The notes under the pieces are model-generated. The model was not told the DNA's origin. It searched no databases and was given only the letters and a program-made list of their open reading frames with translations. DNA of 27,059 bases from a virus: the IMG/VR virus record IMGVR_UViG_3300037010_002127, positions 1 through 27,059 of that record; one strand, written 5' to 3'. Below are positions 15,531-22,757 of this stretch, piece after piece (position 1 is the first letter of the stretch; each line of letters starts with the position of its first letter). The translations under genes and the position numbers were made by a program.

Positions 15531-16088
15531 ATGATAGTTGTGGAAGGAAATGGGGTAGACTCTGGGTTAACTGGGGCTACTCACTATACGTATTACGCCA
15601 GCGAAGAAGACGTGTCTTCTAACGACTGGTACGGAAACAATTCGTCCCCCCCTGGGTGGGGGAGTAGCATTAAGGAGGCTGTTGAGCAACGGCGTTTAGC
15701 GCTATCGGTATATGGAAATGAAGTTTGGGAAGCTGGTACTCGTGATTCTTCTGCGGTGTGGCGCGATGTAAAAATCGAAGAGCTGCCAAGGTTGTCGGGC
15801 ATAACTCTCGACTACGTTAAAGGCGATCTCTTCACTGCCGCCTCCATTGATGACGGTTATATCGGTGGGTGGGGCGAACCCACCGAAGAAGAGAAGGCAG
15901 CCTGTCACAGTCTGTGGTTAAGTGTCAGAAGCGGATGGGGGGTAATCACAGAACATGGAACTGAAGTGTTCACTGTGGTTGGGCTTGAACCATCCTCGCT
16001 GTCAATAGAGCAGAAGTTCAGCCTATACCAAACCGGTATGATGGTGAGAACTGTATTGCTAGATGGGGAAGACCCATCTGCAGAATAA
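15531..16088 (+). CDS. Hypothetical acidic 185-aa protein
   Basis: A protein of unknown function, with its ATG directly after the TGA of the RNAP subunit, so translation is probably coupled. It is acidic and rich in Gly/Ser/Trp (YYASEEDVSSNDWYGNNSSPPGWG), with a helix around residues 45-60 and strands later (WGVITEHGTEVFTVVGL). No known motif. Position suggests an accessory to transcription, but no feature shows this. A terminator follows at once. Confidence 0.75.
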   Translation: MIVVEGNGVDSGLTGATHYTYYASEEDVSSNDWYGNNSSPPGWGSSIKEAVEQRRLALSVYGNEVWEAGTRDSSAVWRDVKIEELPRLSGITLDYVKGDLFTAASIDDGYIGGWGEPTEEEKAACHSLWLSVRSGWGVITEHGTEVFTVVGLEPSSLSIEQKFSLYQTGMMVRTVLLDGEDPSAE

Positions 16089-16089
16089 G

Positions 16090-16118
16090 AAAAAGGCTCC
16101 TTACGGAGCCTTTTTTTT
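16090..16118 (+). terminator. Rho-independent terminator
   Basis: An 11-bp perfect stem (AAAAAGGCTCC with GGAGCCTTTTT) closes a TTAC loop and runs into eight T in total after the GCC. It ends the transcript of the RNAP beta-prime N gene and its partner. Confidence 0.93.
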
Positions 16119-16164
16119 ACCGTGATTGGGTATCTGTTGAAGCAACTTAGGAGTGTATTTTCAC

Positions 16165-16554
16165 ATGAAAACTGTGCCAGTTCTTGGACCACAGGGGTGG
16201 TTATCTACCCCACACGACATATTATCCGCGTACGTCTCGCACGCAATAGGATGTATGCGTCATCAACATCGCCATTTAGCCACCCCGCCTACCAGCATAC
16301 CCTCAGCCTTCGCGGAGACCGGAGGAGACGCGGATAAGATGGCCGCACTCATTGAGAGTAGGTTCAAGACAGACATGTCGACTGTTTTTGATAACCAAGT
16401 AGATACTTCCGCTACCGTAGAGCCCATCTCACCTGGAAGTGATGACGCTCTTGTGGCGGTGGCGATGAGCGTAAGAGAAGGTAATGGTAACGAGGTCAAC
16501 GTTGCTCAGTCATTTAAGCTCAGTACAGTAAAACTTCCGTCAGATTCACAGTAA
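16165..16554 (+). CDS. Hypothetical 129-aa protein
   Basis: A protein of unknown function. I use ATG 16165; GGAG at 16150-16153 is 11 nt upstream, whereas the in-frame GTG 16153 would overlap the SD. The first ~45 residues are His/Pro-rich (VSHAIGCMRHQHRHLATPP). The rest is a likely helix (DADKMAALIESRFKTDM) and a Ser/Val-rich strand region (DALVAVAMSVREGNG). It starts a run of close genes to 19054: two small unknowns, then the SbcD-like nuclease. Confidence 0.7.
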   Translation: MKTVPVLGPQGWLSTPHDILSAYVSHAIGCMRHQHRHLATPPTSIPSAFAETGGDADKMAALIESRFKTDMSTVFDNQVDTSATVEPISPGSDDALVAVAMSVREGNGNEVNVAQSFKLSTVKLPSDSQ

Positions 16555-16565
16555 GGTAAAAAAAC

Positions 16566-17087
16566 ATGTCAGATTTTGAGAGAGATTTAGAATTCTTGAA
16601 TGGGGTGAACGAACCCCCTGAGAATCAGCGCGTAAGCTCAGTTCTATTTGAGAGAAACTTCCTCCAGAAGTTTTTTGATTTCCATCTGCTTAATACCGAG
16701 CAGCAAGGAGAGGTGATCCAGAGATGGATAATGATCTCTGGTGGTTCCCATAGACCAGTAGACGTTTACTCAGGCGCGACACTTCTTTACACAGTACCCG
16801 CGTTGATCGACGTAGAGGCTTATGACTCTAAGGACGGCGATAAACTAGCCGAGGTATTAGCAGAAAGCGCGGCGTACGTTGGTAAGGTAGGTGGGGAGAG
16901 TGAGCGCCTAATAAGAACGTTGGGCGCGGCTATAGTGGGAGGGAGTTCGGAGAGAAAGGACAACTGGGGCGAGATATTCTCGCGCTACATGCCTAAAAAT
17001 ACCGTAACCGTCATGCGGTCGGTAGCGCATTCAATGTCTGACTCCATCAACACAAACGATATAATTAGTGAGAGCGAATATGAGTAA
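16566..17087 (+). CDS. Hypothetical 173-aa protein coupled to the SbcD-like gene
   Basis: A protein of unknown function. GGTAAAAAAAC precedes ATG 16566. Content is mostly helical with an acidic C-terminus (NTNDIISESEYE). A central segment (RWIMISGGSHRPVDVYSGATLLYTVPALID) looks beta. It overlaps the SbcD-like gene by 8 nt (ATGAGTAA, 17080-17087), so the two are probably made in fixed ratio. A role with the nuclease is plausible, but no domain supports it; it is far too short to be SbcC. Confidence 0.75.
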   Translation: MSDFERDLEFLNGVNEPPENQRVSSVLFERNFLQKFFDFHLLNTEQQGEVIQRWIMISGGSHRPVDVYSGATLLYTVPALIDVEAYDSKDGDKLAEVLAESAAYVGKVGGESERLIRTLGAAIVGGSSERKDNWGEIFSRYMPKNTVTVMRSVAHSMSDSINTNDIISESEYE

Positions 17088-18192
17088 TAATGATTGGAGC
17101 TGGTGGACATCATCAGACTGGCATCTAGGACACAAGAAGGTCGGTTCGTCGGTCATCGCGTCAAATATCGGTAAGTATCTAGACGAAATAGCCCCGATGA
17201 TATGCGAGGTTGATCATATATTCGTAGCAGGTGACGTTTTCGATCATCTGTTGGAATGGCCATCTAAGGCGCTGACAGTATCCACAATGGCCATATATCG
17301 ACTCTGTTGTATGGCGGGTAAAGCTGGCGTCAAGATAAGCGTGTTAGAGGGTACGCCTAGCCACGATTGGAGGCAGAGCGAAATCTTTCTCTCTTTCTCG
17401 GATGTCTGCGATATTTCCTATCATGACACCTTATCCATCTCTAATGAGTCGGACGGGAGACGATTCCTGTTTATCCCAGATGAGTGGCGTGACACTACGG
17501 AACAGACATATGCCGAGGTTCTAGAGTTGATGCACGCGGAAGGACTCACCAAGGTAGACGCCATTATCATGCATGGGTTGTTCGAGCATCAAGCCCCCGT
17601 AGGTATCCAAGGTATCCAAGTTCATAAGGCGGAGAACTACTTGGCGCTAACCGATGGACCTATCCACATAGGTCATCACCACACACATAGTATAGAAGGG
17701 AGGATAGTCGCTCAAGGGTCTCCAGAGAGATTGACGCATGGTCAGGAGGAAGAGAAGGGTACTGTATTCGGGAAAATGGTTAATGGAGAAGTTTCTTATA
17801 AATTTTCGCCAAATAAACATTCTACCATCTTCAAGACCCTGAAGCTTAATGGAAAGTCTCACGACGATAACTTCCTTATTGTTAAGCGAGAGCTTAACAA
17901 GCTAACAGGGCGGCGGGCGCATATTAGATTACAGTACGTCGGTAAATCAGAGAATATCTTAAGCTTGAGAGAGCTGACAATGCTTTACCCGCAGCATCTT
18001 TTCACCGAACAACTACCTAAGACGCCACAAAAAGAAACACCCCAACCCTTCAGCAGCAGAGATACTGGGCTGCGCCTCTCAAGGGACGTGTTTGAAAGGG
18101 TTCTTTCTGTGGTTGGATCGACCGTCAGTACCGTACCCGCTGATATGCTACTAGCCATGCTGAGAGAGCTAGACGAAAGAGTTAATAATTAA
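17080..18192 (+). CDS. SbcD/Mre11-like metallophosphoesterase nuclease
   Basis: A 370-aa calcineurin-like DNA nuclease subunit. Metal-site motifs in order: DWH at residues 13-15 (DxH), GDVFD at 51-55, GTPSHD at 91-96 (in place of GNHD/E), MHG at 164-166, and GHHHTH at 198-203. These are followed by GSPERLTHGQEEEKG (~213-227), the SbcD/Mre11 segment after the last metal ligand. The C-terminal ~120 residues should form the capping and dimer region. SbcD normally works with an SbcC ATPase to open or trim DNA ends, during replication, recombination or host DNA breakdown; no SbcC is seen here. I chose ATG 17080 because it gives the 8-nt overlap; GTG 17068 lacks an SD. Confidence 0.9.
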   Translation: MSNNDWSWWTSSDWHLGHKKVGSSVIASNIGKYLDEIAPMICEVDHIFVAGDVFDHLLEWPSKALTVSTMAIYRLCCMAGKAGVKISVLEGTPSHDWRQSEIFLSFSDVCDISYHDTLSISNESDGRRFLFIPDEWRDTTEQTYAEVLELMHAEGLTKVDAIIMHGLFEHQAPVGIQGIQVHKAENYLALTDGPIHIGHHHTHSIEGRIVAQGSPERLTHGQEEEKGTVFGKMVNGEVSYKFSPNKHSTIFKTLKLNGKSHDDNFLIVKRELNKLTGRRAHIRLQYVGKSENILSLRELTMLYPQHLFTEQLPKTPQKETPQPFSSRDTGLRLSRDVFERVLSVVGSTVSTVPADMLLAMLRELDERVNN

Positions 18193-18202
18193 GGAGATTA
18201 CC

Positions 18203-19054
18203 ATGTTGGGCGGATATTCCGATAGAAAAACAAGCGACTTCCCTTTATCAATAGGAACTGGCTTGGCTATGAGGTCTTTATACAACTCTACTATGGATTC
18301 AGCAGCGGAGGCTTCGTCTACCCACCCAACCATTCCCGCTGGCTTAGACAGTGTACACGTAAATGTGAGCACCATAGCTAGAAACCTTAGCAACGCGACG
18401 GGGCAGTACTTCATAGAAGCTAACGAGAGGGAAACCGCCGACATTATAGAGTACGAGATGGCAGTGATACTTGACATCAGCAAAGGTGGTCTTCAACCGA
18501 TTTTCTATTTCAGGGACTATGACAAGCTAAGGGAAGAGGTTAAAAGGTACGGGGGTATAAGATCCCCGCAAACCCCGAAGGCGAGAAGGGTGGACGAGAA
18601 GATGTTCCACGCATTAAACCGTTTACAGCATCAGAGTAAGATACCCATAGTAGAGTACAGCAAGCTACCTGTGAGTGGAAAAGTTCTGATGTATACCCAC
18701 TGGCTACATGACCTATTAAACTTTAAAACCCAGCGGGGTCAATGGCTACTTGAATCACATACAGGATTAATAAAGGGGCGGGAAGTATGGGGTAGCAAGT
18801 ATCATAAAGTTCCTGGTACAGACCTCTCGTTTCTCCCCTTTACGCATCTCTTACTTAGGTTATTCGGAGACAGCAACTTATATCGCCCCGTGAGTATGCC
18901 GATAAGGACGGAAATACTGAAGGCTGCGATACACAACAAATGGTCGCCTGTAACCACGCCTAGGACGGTGGTTGATACGGTACGAGCAATTATTAATGAC
19001 CCATATTTAGAAGATGCGCTTGCCCCCCTCTATAGGAAGTATACAGCGGCATAA
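18203..19054 (+). CDS. Conserved-type phage protein of unknown function
   Basis: A 283-aa protein with AAGGAGATTACC directly before ATG 18203. N-terminal text YSDRKTSDFPLSIGTGLAMRS, a middle LQPIFYFRDYDKL, VLMYTHWLHDLL (~165-176), LLESHTGLIKGREVW (~187-201) and LPFTHLLLRLFGD (~215-227) form a pattern I recall from many large phages, where it is annotated only as hypothetical. The conserved THxxxDLL and ESHTG stretches look like functional residues. It follows the SbcD-like gene by 10 nt, so a link to DNA processing is possible. No enzyme class can be given. Confidence 0.78.
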   Translation: MLGGYSDRKTSDFPLSIGTGLAMRSLYNSTMDSAAEASSTHPTIPAGLDSVHVNVSTIARNLSNATGQYFIEANERETADIIEYEMAVILDISKGGLQPIFYFRDYDKLREEVKRYGGIRSPQTPKARRVDEKMFHALNRLQHQSKIPIVEYSKLPVSGKVLMYTHWLHDLLNFKTQRGQWLLESHTGLIKGREVWGSKYHKVPGTDLSFLPFTHLLLRLFGDSNLYRPVSMPIRTEILKAAIHNKWSPVTTPRTVVDTVRAIINDPYLEDALAPLYRKYTAA

Positions 19055-19105
19055 AAAAACCATAGTACCGATGCCTTGATCTTTAACACAAAAGGAAGTA
19101 TTCTC

Positions 19106-19720
19106 ATGTCAGACATTAAACCAGCAAAACCATCACATAACGTTTACAAGTTCTATGCGCCACGGTCAGTCGATGCAGCCACAGACGCTAGATCAGCCTG
19201 CGTCTCCATCTATTTTTATGGAACGTCATTACGCATTGGCGTTAGCGCCCCAGACCCTACCGGTCCCACCGCAGACAAATGGTCGTCAACCATCTTACCA
19301 CGGGTGGCTTTGGAGCACCTGATGAATGCGCTATTCGACTTAGATAAACTATCCTTGCCAATTCTTATCCGTATTCAAGGGTGGGGTGAGCTCACCGAAG
19401 ACGGTACCGCGCAATCGACAACGCCAGAATTCATGAGCATCGAGGTTCGTACAAATGAAAGAGGCATCGGTGTTATCCGATTCGTTGTGGTAGACGGACC
19501 AGCGTTTGACTACGTTCTTGATGTTACGCGCTTGCGGGTTAGCGTAGGTGGTGTAGATCAAACGCCCTCTGAGTTGAGCATGAAACGCGCCAATACGTTA
19601 AGCATGGACATGAGAACTCGTTACACGCATACTTTACAACGAGCGTACACGTATAACTCAGTTAGAGGCTCGGCGCAAGATATCCCCACCTCACTATCTG
19701 GGGATGATTTGCCATTCTAA
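19106..19720 (+). CDS. Putative single-strand nucleic acid-binding protein with SSB-type tail
   Basis: A 204-aa protein. AAAGGAAG is 7-8 nt before ATG 19106; an in-frame extension to 19076 has no SD. The C-terminus ends SGDDLPF, like the DDDIPF tip with which bacterial SSB recruits partners. The body alternates strands and one helix (ACVSIYFYGTSLRIGVSAP; LEHLMNALFDL; LPILIRIQGWG; MSIEVRTNERGIGVIRFVVVDG), which would fit an OB- or Whirly-type nucleic-acid-binding fold. CGN supplies 11 of 15 Arg codons, suggesting high expression. In nucleus-forming phages a nucleus-associated RNA-binding protein (ChmC), which I recall has a Whirly-like fold, is encoded between the shell gene and the gp68-like gene; this gene sits in that interval. 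So it is either an SSB or a ChmC-like protein. The tail is seen; fold and role are inferred. Confidence 0.6.
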   Translation: MSDIKPAKPSHNVYKFYAPRSVDAATDARSACVSIYFYGTSLRIGVSAPDPTGPTADKWSSTILPRVALEHLMNALFDLDKLSLPILIRIQGWGELTEDGTAQSTTPEFMSIEVRTNERGIGVIRFVVVDGPAFDYVLDVTRLRVSVGGVDQTPSELSMKRANTLSMDMRTRYTHTLQRAYTYNSVRGSAQDIPTSLSGDDLPF

Positions 19721-19778
19721 AAGAAATAGGTTTCATACACTATAGGTACTGTTGGTTAAGTATGAAAGGAGCAAGAGG
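19721..19778 (+). promoter_or_regulatory. Short promoter/leader before the 491-aa gene
   Basis: CATACAC at 19734-19740 is followed by TATAGG and, 39 nt after the heptamer begins to end, by the start codon. AAAGGAG at 19765-19771 is a full SD seven bases before ATG 19779; it decides that start over the in-frame GTG region at 19752. Confidence 0.5.
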
Positions 19779-21254
19779 ATGAGACTTTCCATAAAGAAGT
19801 ATGGGGCGCATAATGTGGGGGAACTAACTTCAGCGCACGGGGTTCAGACTACCTACCTGTACTCGACGGGTATGATGCGCCCTGTCGAGGTCGCTGAAGA
19901 GCTTAATAGGCTATTTGCGTGGCTACCACCGCATATATGTGACGCGCTTTTTTGGAAGTATCGAGAGACGCTGGACTTCCAGTCCAGCGGTGATGATGAA
20001 AGGGATATGCGGGTCATGATAGAAGCCGCACAATCTTTAATAGGCATAGTACCCCCTCATATGTTGGAGGGATATGTGGACAGCGGTGTTATAGAGTTTC
20101 CAGCAGGCTTGGTGGATACGTACATCCAAGAGAACGGGTACACGGAGGTGATGACATATACTAGGAATGACTACCGCCTGTTGTTGGTAGTCATTCTCTA
20201 CAGTAAACTGTTTTCGCCATACTATCACTCGATCTCTTCACTGGCAAGAGCCACTCGTGGTGAGTGGAGTAGAGAAATACCAATAGTGGATATATGGGAT
20301 TCACCATCAATCGTGGGGTACCCTGGGTTACAAAAGCTTATGTGTTATTTTAATAACATCATCAATGTTCAAACTGTCCCGCCCAGTGCTCTATACAGCG
20401 CCATCCCGGCAGAAATGGCGGTGCGCCAAACCCTTTCGATTCTGGTGGCTAGGCGGTTACCTAGCTTCCTACTTGGTAGGAGGTCAGATGGTGAGGTAGA
20501 CCATGCGCTAGCGCACATATCCACTTATTTACGATCAACACTTGTTGAAGGGAGGGGTGGGAACGATATATCTGTCAAGGCTAAACCAGCCGCCACAGGC
20601 GGCAGGGAAAGCTCGGATGGAACTGACACGCTTAGCAGTTACCTTGCGGTGTCGGCGGTGTCGCCAGGTGACAAGGTAACTATAAAGACATACCTAGAGG
20701 ATCCTAGATACGTCTACGAGTGGCTGGAAACACCGATCGAATACGGACAACTGCTGTCAGAATTGGAGATGGTGAAAAAGCACATCATCGCGGTGCCATC
20801 CGCTTTGCAGTTCACCTTGTTAACATTGGTTACACCACCGAGTCTGATACACCCAGCGAGTGTCCAGTACGCAAGCCCTGTCGGGGTTATTACGCTGATG
20901 TATAACATGTTTGCGCATCTTGCGATATCTGGGTACGCCCCAATAGCCGAGATGCTTATTAGTAGTCCAACGCCCAGGGGTGGAGGAGGATTTAATAGAG
21001 CGGCGGTCTCGAATGAGCGAGGTCGTTACGACGAGCTGGAGAGTCTCTATCCACACGTTATCCGTAACGGAAAGTCGGAGAAGTCTCCGGGGCTTCTTGC
21101 GTTAGTGGTGATGCTGGAAGAGTTCAGAGGTGGTCCAAGGTGGTGTGACCTACCTCAGACGTTGATGGAAAAGTATCGCCTTGAGTCACAAAGTAGTCCT
21201 ATCACATCAACAACGATAGGTTTAATTAAAGAGTTACTGGAGAAGAGAGTATGA
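19779..21254 (+). CDS. Candidate fifth subunit of the non-virion RNA polymerase (gp68-like)
   Basis: A 491-aa protein with no catalytic motif. It is mixed and largely helical (VAEELNRLFAWLPPHICDALFWKY; DYRLLLVVILYSKLFSPYY), with a Gly/Ser/Lys-rich linker at about residues 260-290 separating two folded halves. It begins a coupled set: its TGA overlaps the next ATG (21251). As I remember the phiKZ order, gp68 (an RNAP subunit without cellular homologue, thought to act in promoter recognition) is followed by gp69, gp70 and the beta C-terminal gene. Here the same relative positions hold, and beta C lies at 24544. This is inference from order and size only; a virion or replication protein is possible. 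Confidence 0.4.
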   Translation: MRLSIKKYGAHNVGELTSAHGVQTTYLYSTGMMRPVEVAEELNRLFAWLPPHICDALFWKYRETLDFQSSGDDERDMRVMIEAAQSLIGIVPPHMLEGYVDSGVIEFPAGLVDTYIQENGYTEVMTYTRNDYRLLLVVILYSKLFSPYYHSISSLARATRGEWSREIPIVDIWDSPSIVGYPGLQKLMCYFNNIINVQTVPPSALYSAIPAEMAVRQTLSILVARRLPSFLLGRRSDGEVDHALAHISTYLRSTLVEGRGGNDISVKAKPAATGGRESSDGTDTLSSYLAVSAVSPGDKVTIKTYLEDPRYVYEWLETPIEYGQLLSELEMVKKHIIAVPSALQFTLLTLVTPPSLIHPASVQYASPVGVITLMYNMFAHLAISGYAPIAEMLISSPTPRGGGGFNRAAVSNERGRYDELESLYPHVIRNGKSEKSPGLLALVVMLEEFRGGPRWCDLPQTLMEKYRLESQSSPITSTTIGLIKELLEKRV

Positions 21255-22708
21255 ACAACCAAATTACAACAATCCCGGGTATGTACCCACAGGAAAACAA
21301 CATGCGGCTGGAAGGAGTAAAAATTCGGGAGACTGTGTACGGGACCTTCCCGCCACCACAATACCGGTCGATGGAGATCAACCCAACCGATGGGGATGTG
21401 GCTAATCTGGAAAACGCCATTGACGCGATGGGTGGGCGGATACCTGAGCTTTACATGGGGCGGGTTGTCAACGAGTGCAGCTCTGTGAGCAGAGTCTCTG
21501 AGGGCGTCCCAGACACCTTCCTCGGTGGTAATACATGCGGTGTAATCACTATTCGGGTAATGGAAAAGTCTCGCCTAACCACACAACCTAGGGTGTACTA
21601 CGTATCGGCTTACACGTTCGACCCGCCAAGCGATGGGAATAAGCCCAACCGCCACGCGCGTTGGTACATAAATAGCGTGAAGTACGAGCGGCAGGGAGGA
21701 GGAGCACGCGACCATACCGCCTTCGATTACTCAGGACAAACTCCACTATACGTATCCACAGCGGCTAGCGTTGCCAGTGAAATCGCTGCGTCCATGACTT
21801 ATGGCGATTACCACGATGGCGGTGTCAACCATGCAGAAAAAGCTTGGCACGGCGTGATTGGGGGGCTAGAAGGTGATGTATACATGCCACGGGACATGTC
21901 TCGCCCCGGCGTGTTGGCGGTGGAAATGGTGAACAGCTACCTTCACGCTGTCAACACTGGGTATAGTGACCCTGCGTCAGCCATGCTTGAAGCTAGTCTT
22001 TCTGTTGGTCAACAGAGCAGGAGGCGTGGTTCTGAAGAAAGTGGCGGACATTATGAGGCGTGCGGTGGAAACGGGTTTCTGCGGGCTATTGGCGAGCTAA
22101 CTGGTACTACAGCAGTGGTGAATAGCTTCACCCTGACAGAAGTAGATATTGTGTTCGGCGGGATAGTCTCCAGATCTATTATGTCGTTAACCGACCCATT
22201 GGTGACATTTGAGCGCATCGGTAAAGCCAAAAATGTCGATATAAACGACGAGTTAGGGGGTCTGGAACTGGAAGTATCTATAGCTACGATGGCTATGAGC
22301 TTAGTTAGCAGTCATGCCGCCGCGACGCTATCCGCAGCCCTAATGATGAAAGGGTTGTTTGGTGAGAAGGCTAAGTTCGGCGCTAACCCAGTGACCGTTG
22401 TTTGGTGCACACCGCTGGGCAGTCAAATGACGCCAGCGGAGATCGCACAGTTAGAGAGGGCGCTCTTCGCGGAATTAGACCCTATCTTTGCTCACTATCC
22501 AGCCGGTGAGCTGTGGGTAGAGTGGAGTCCTGAGGGGGTATCAAGAGTGATGGTTCAACTCGACTCAGATAAGCCCAGAACATATCACTTCCATAGTTAT
22601 ATGGACGGAGCGACGTCTGCCCATATAAGTCCTAACCCGGCTGCGATCATGAACCCGTCTCAGGGAATCGCAACCATCATAGGTGCGTTAGGCGCATCTA
22701 TCATCTAA
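21251..22708 (+). CDS. Unknown 485-aa protein; syntenic candidate for nuclear import factor (gp69-like)
   Basis: A 485-aa soluble protein. It starts inside the stop of the preceding gene (ATGA overlap) with GGAG 9 nt upstream. Strand-rich N-terminal half (GVITIRVMEKSRL; PRVYYVSAYTF; ARWYINSVKYER), then an Ala/Ser-rich part, a Gly/Arg-rich loop (QQSRRRGSEESGG, ~256-268), and a C-terminal alpha/beta region (VSIATMAMSLVSSHAAATLSAALMMKGLFG; GELWVEWSPEGVSRVMVQL). No enzyme motif or membrane segment. By position between the gp68-like and gp70-like genes it corresponds to phiKZ gp69, which I recall as the factor that licenses protein import into the phage nucleus (Imp1/PicA). I cannot confirm that from sequence. 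Confidence 0.4.
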   Translation: MNNQITTIPGMYPQENNMRLEGVKIRETVYGTFPPPQYRSMEINPTDGDVANLENAIDAMGGRIPELYMGRVVNECSSVSRVSEGVPDTFLGGNTCGVITIRVMEKSRLTTQPRVYYVSAYTFDPPSDGNKPNRHARWYINSVKYERQGGGARDHTAFDYSGQTPLYVSTAASVASEIAASMTYGDYHDGGVNHAEKAWHGVIGGLEGDVYMPRDMSRPGVLAVEMVNSYLHAVNTGYSDPASAMLEASLSVGQQSRRRGSEESGGHYEACGGNGFLRAIGELTGTTAVVNSFTLTEVDIVFGGIVSRSIMSLTDPLVTFERIGKAKNVDINDELGGLELEVSIATMAMSLVSSHAAATLSAALMMKGLFGEKAKFGANPVTVVWCTPLGSQMTPAEIAQLERALFAELDPIFAHYPAGELWVEWSPEGVSRVMVQLDSDKPRTYHFHSYMDGATSAHISPNPAAIMNPSQGIATIIGALGASII

Positions 22709-22716
22709 GCAAATCT

Positions 22717-22739
22717 GTGCGGGGGTTAAACCCCCGCAC
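22717..22739 (+). terminator. GC-rich hairpin between the 485-aa and 423-aa genes
   Basis: A 9-bp stem (GTGCGGGGG with CCCCCGCAC) closes a TTAAA loop. No U-tract follows (only TATT), so it is more likely a partial terminator or mRNA 3'-end protector than a full stop. The next gene's SD (AAGGAG, 22744-22749) follows directly. Confidence 0.65.
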
Positions 22740-22757
22740 TATTAAGGAGTAGTACTA

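Noticed and set aside
20714-21056. Short frames on both strands within the 491-aa gene
   Set aside because: They overlap a long well-started gene and show no independent SD or composition signal.
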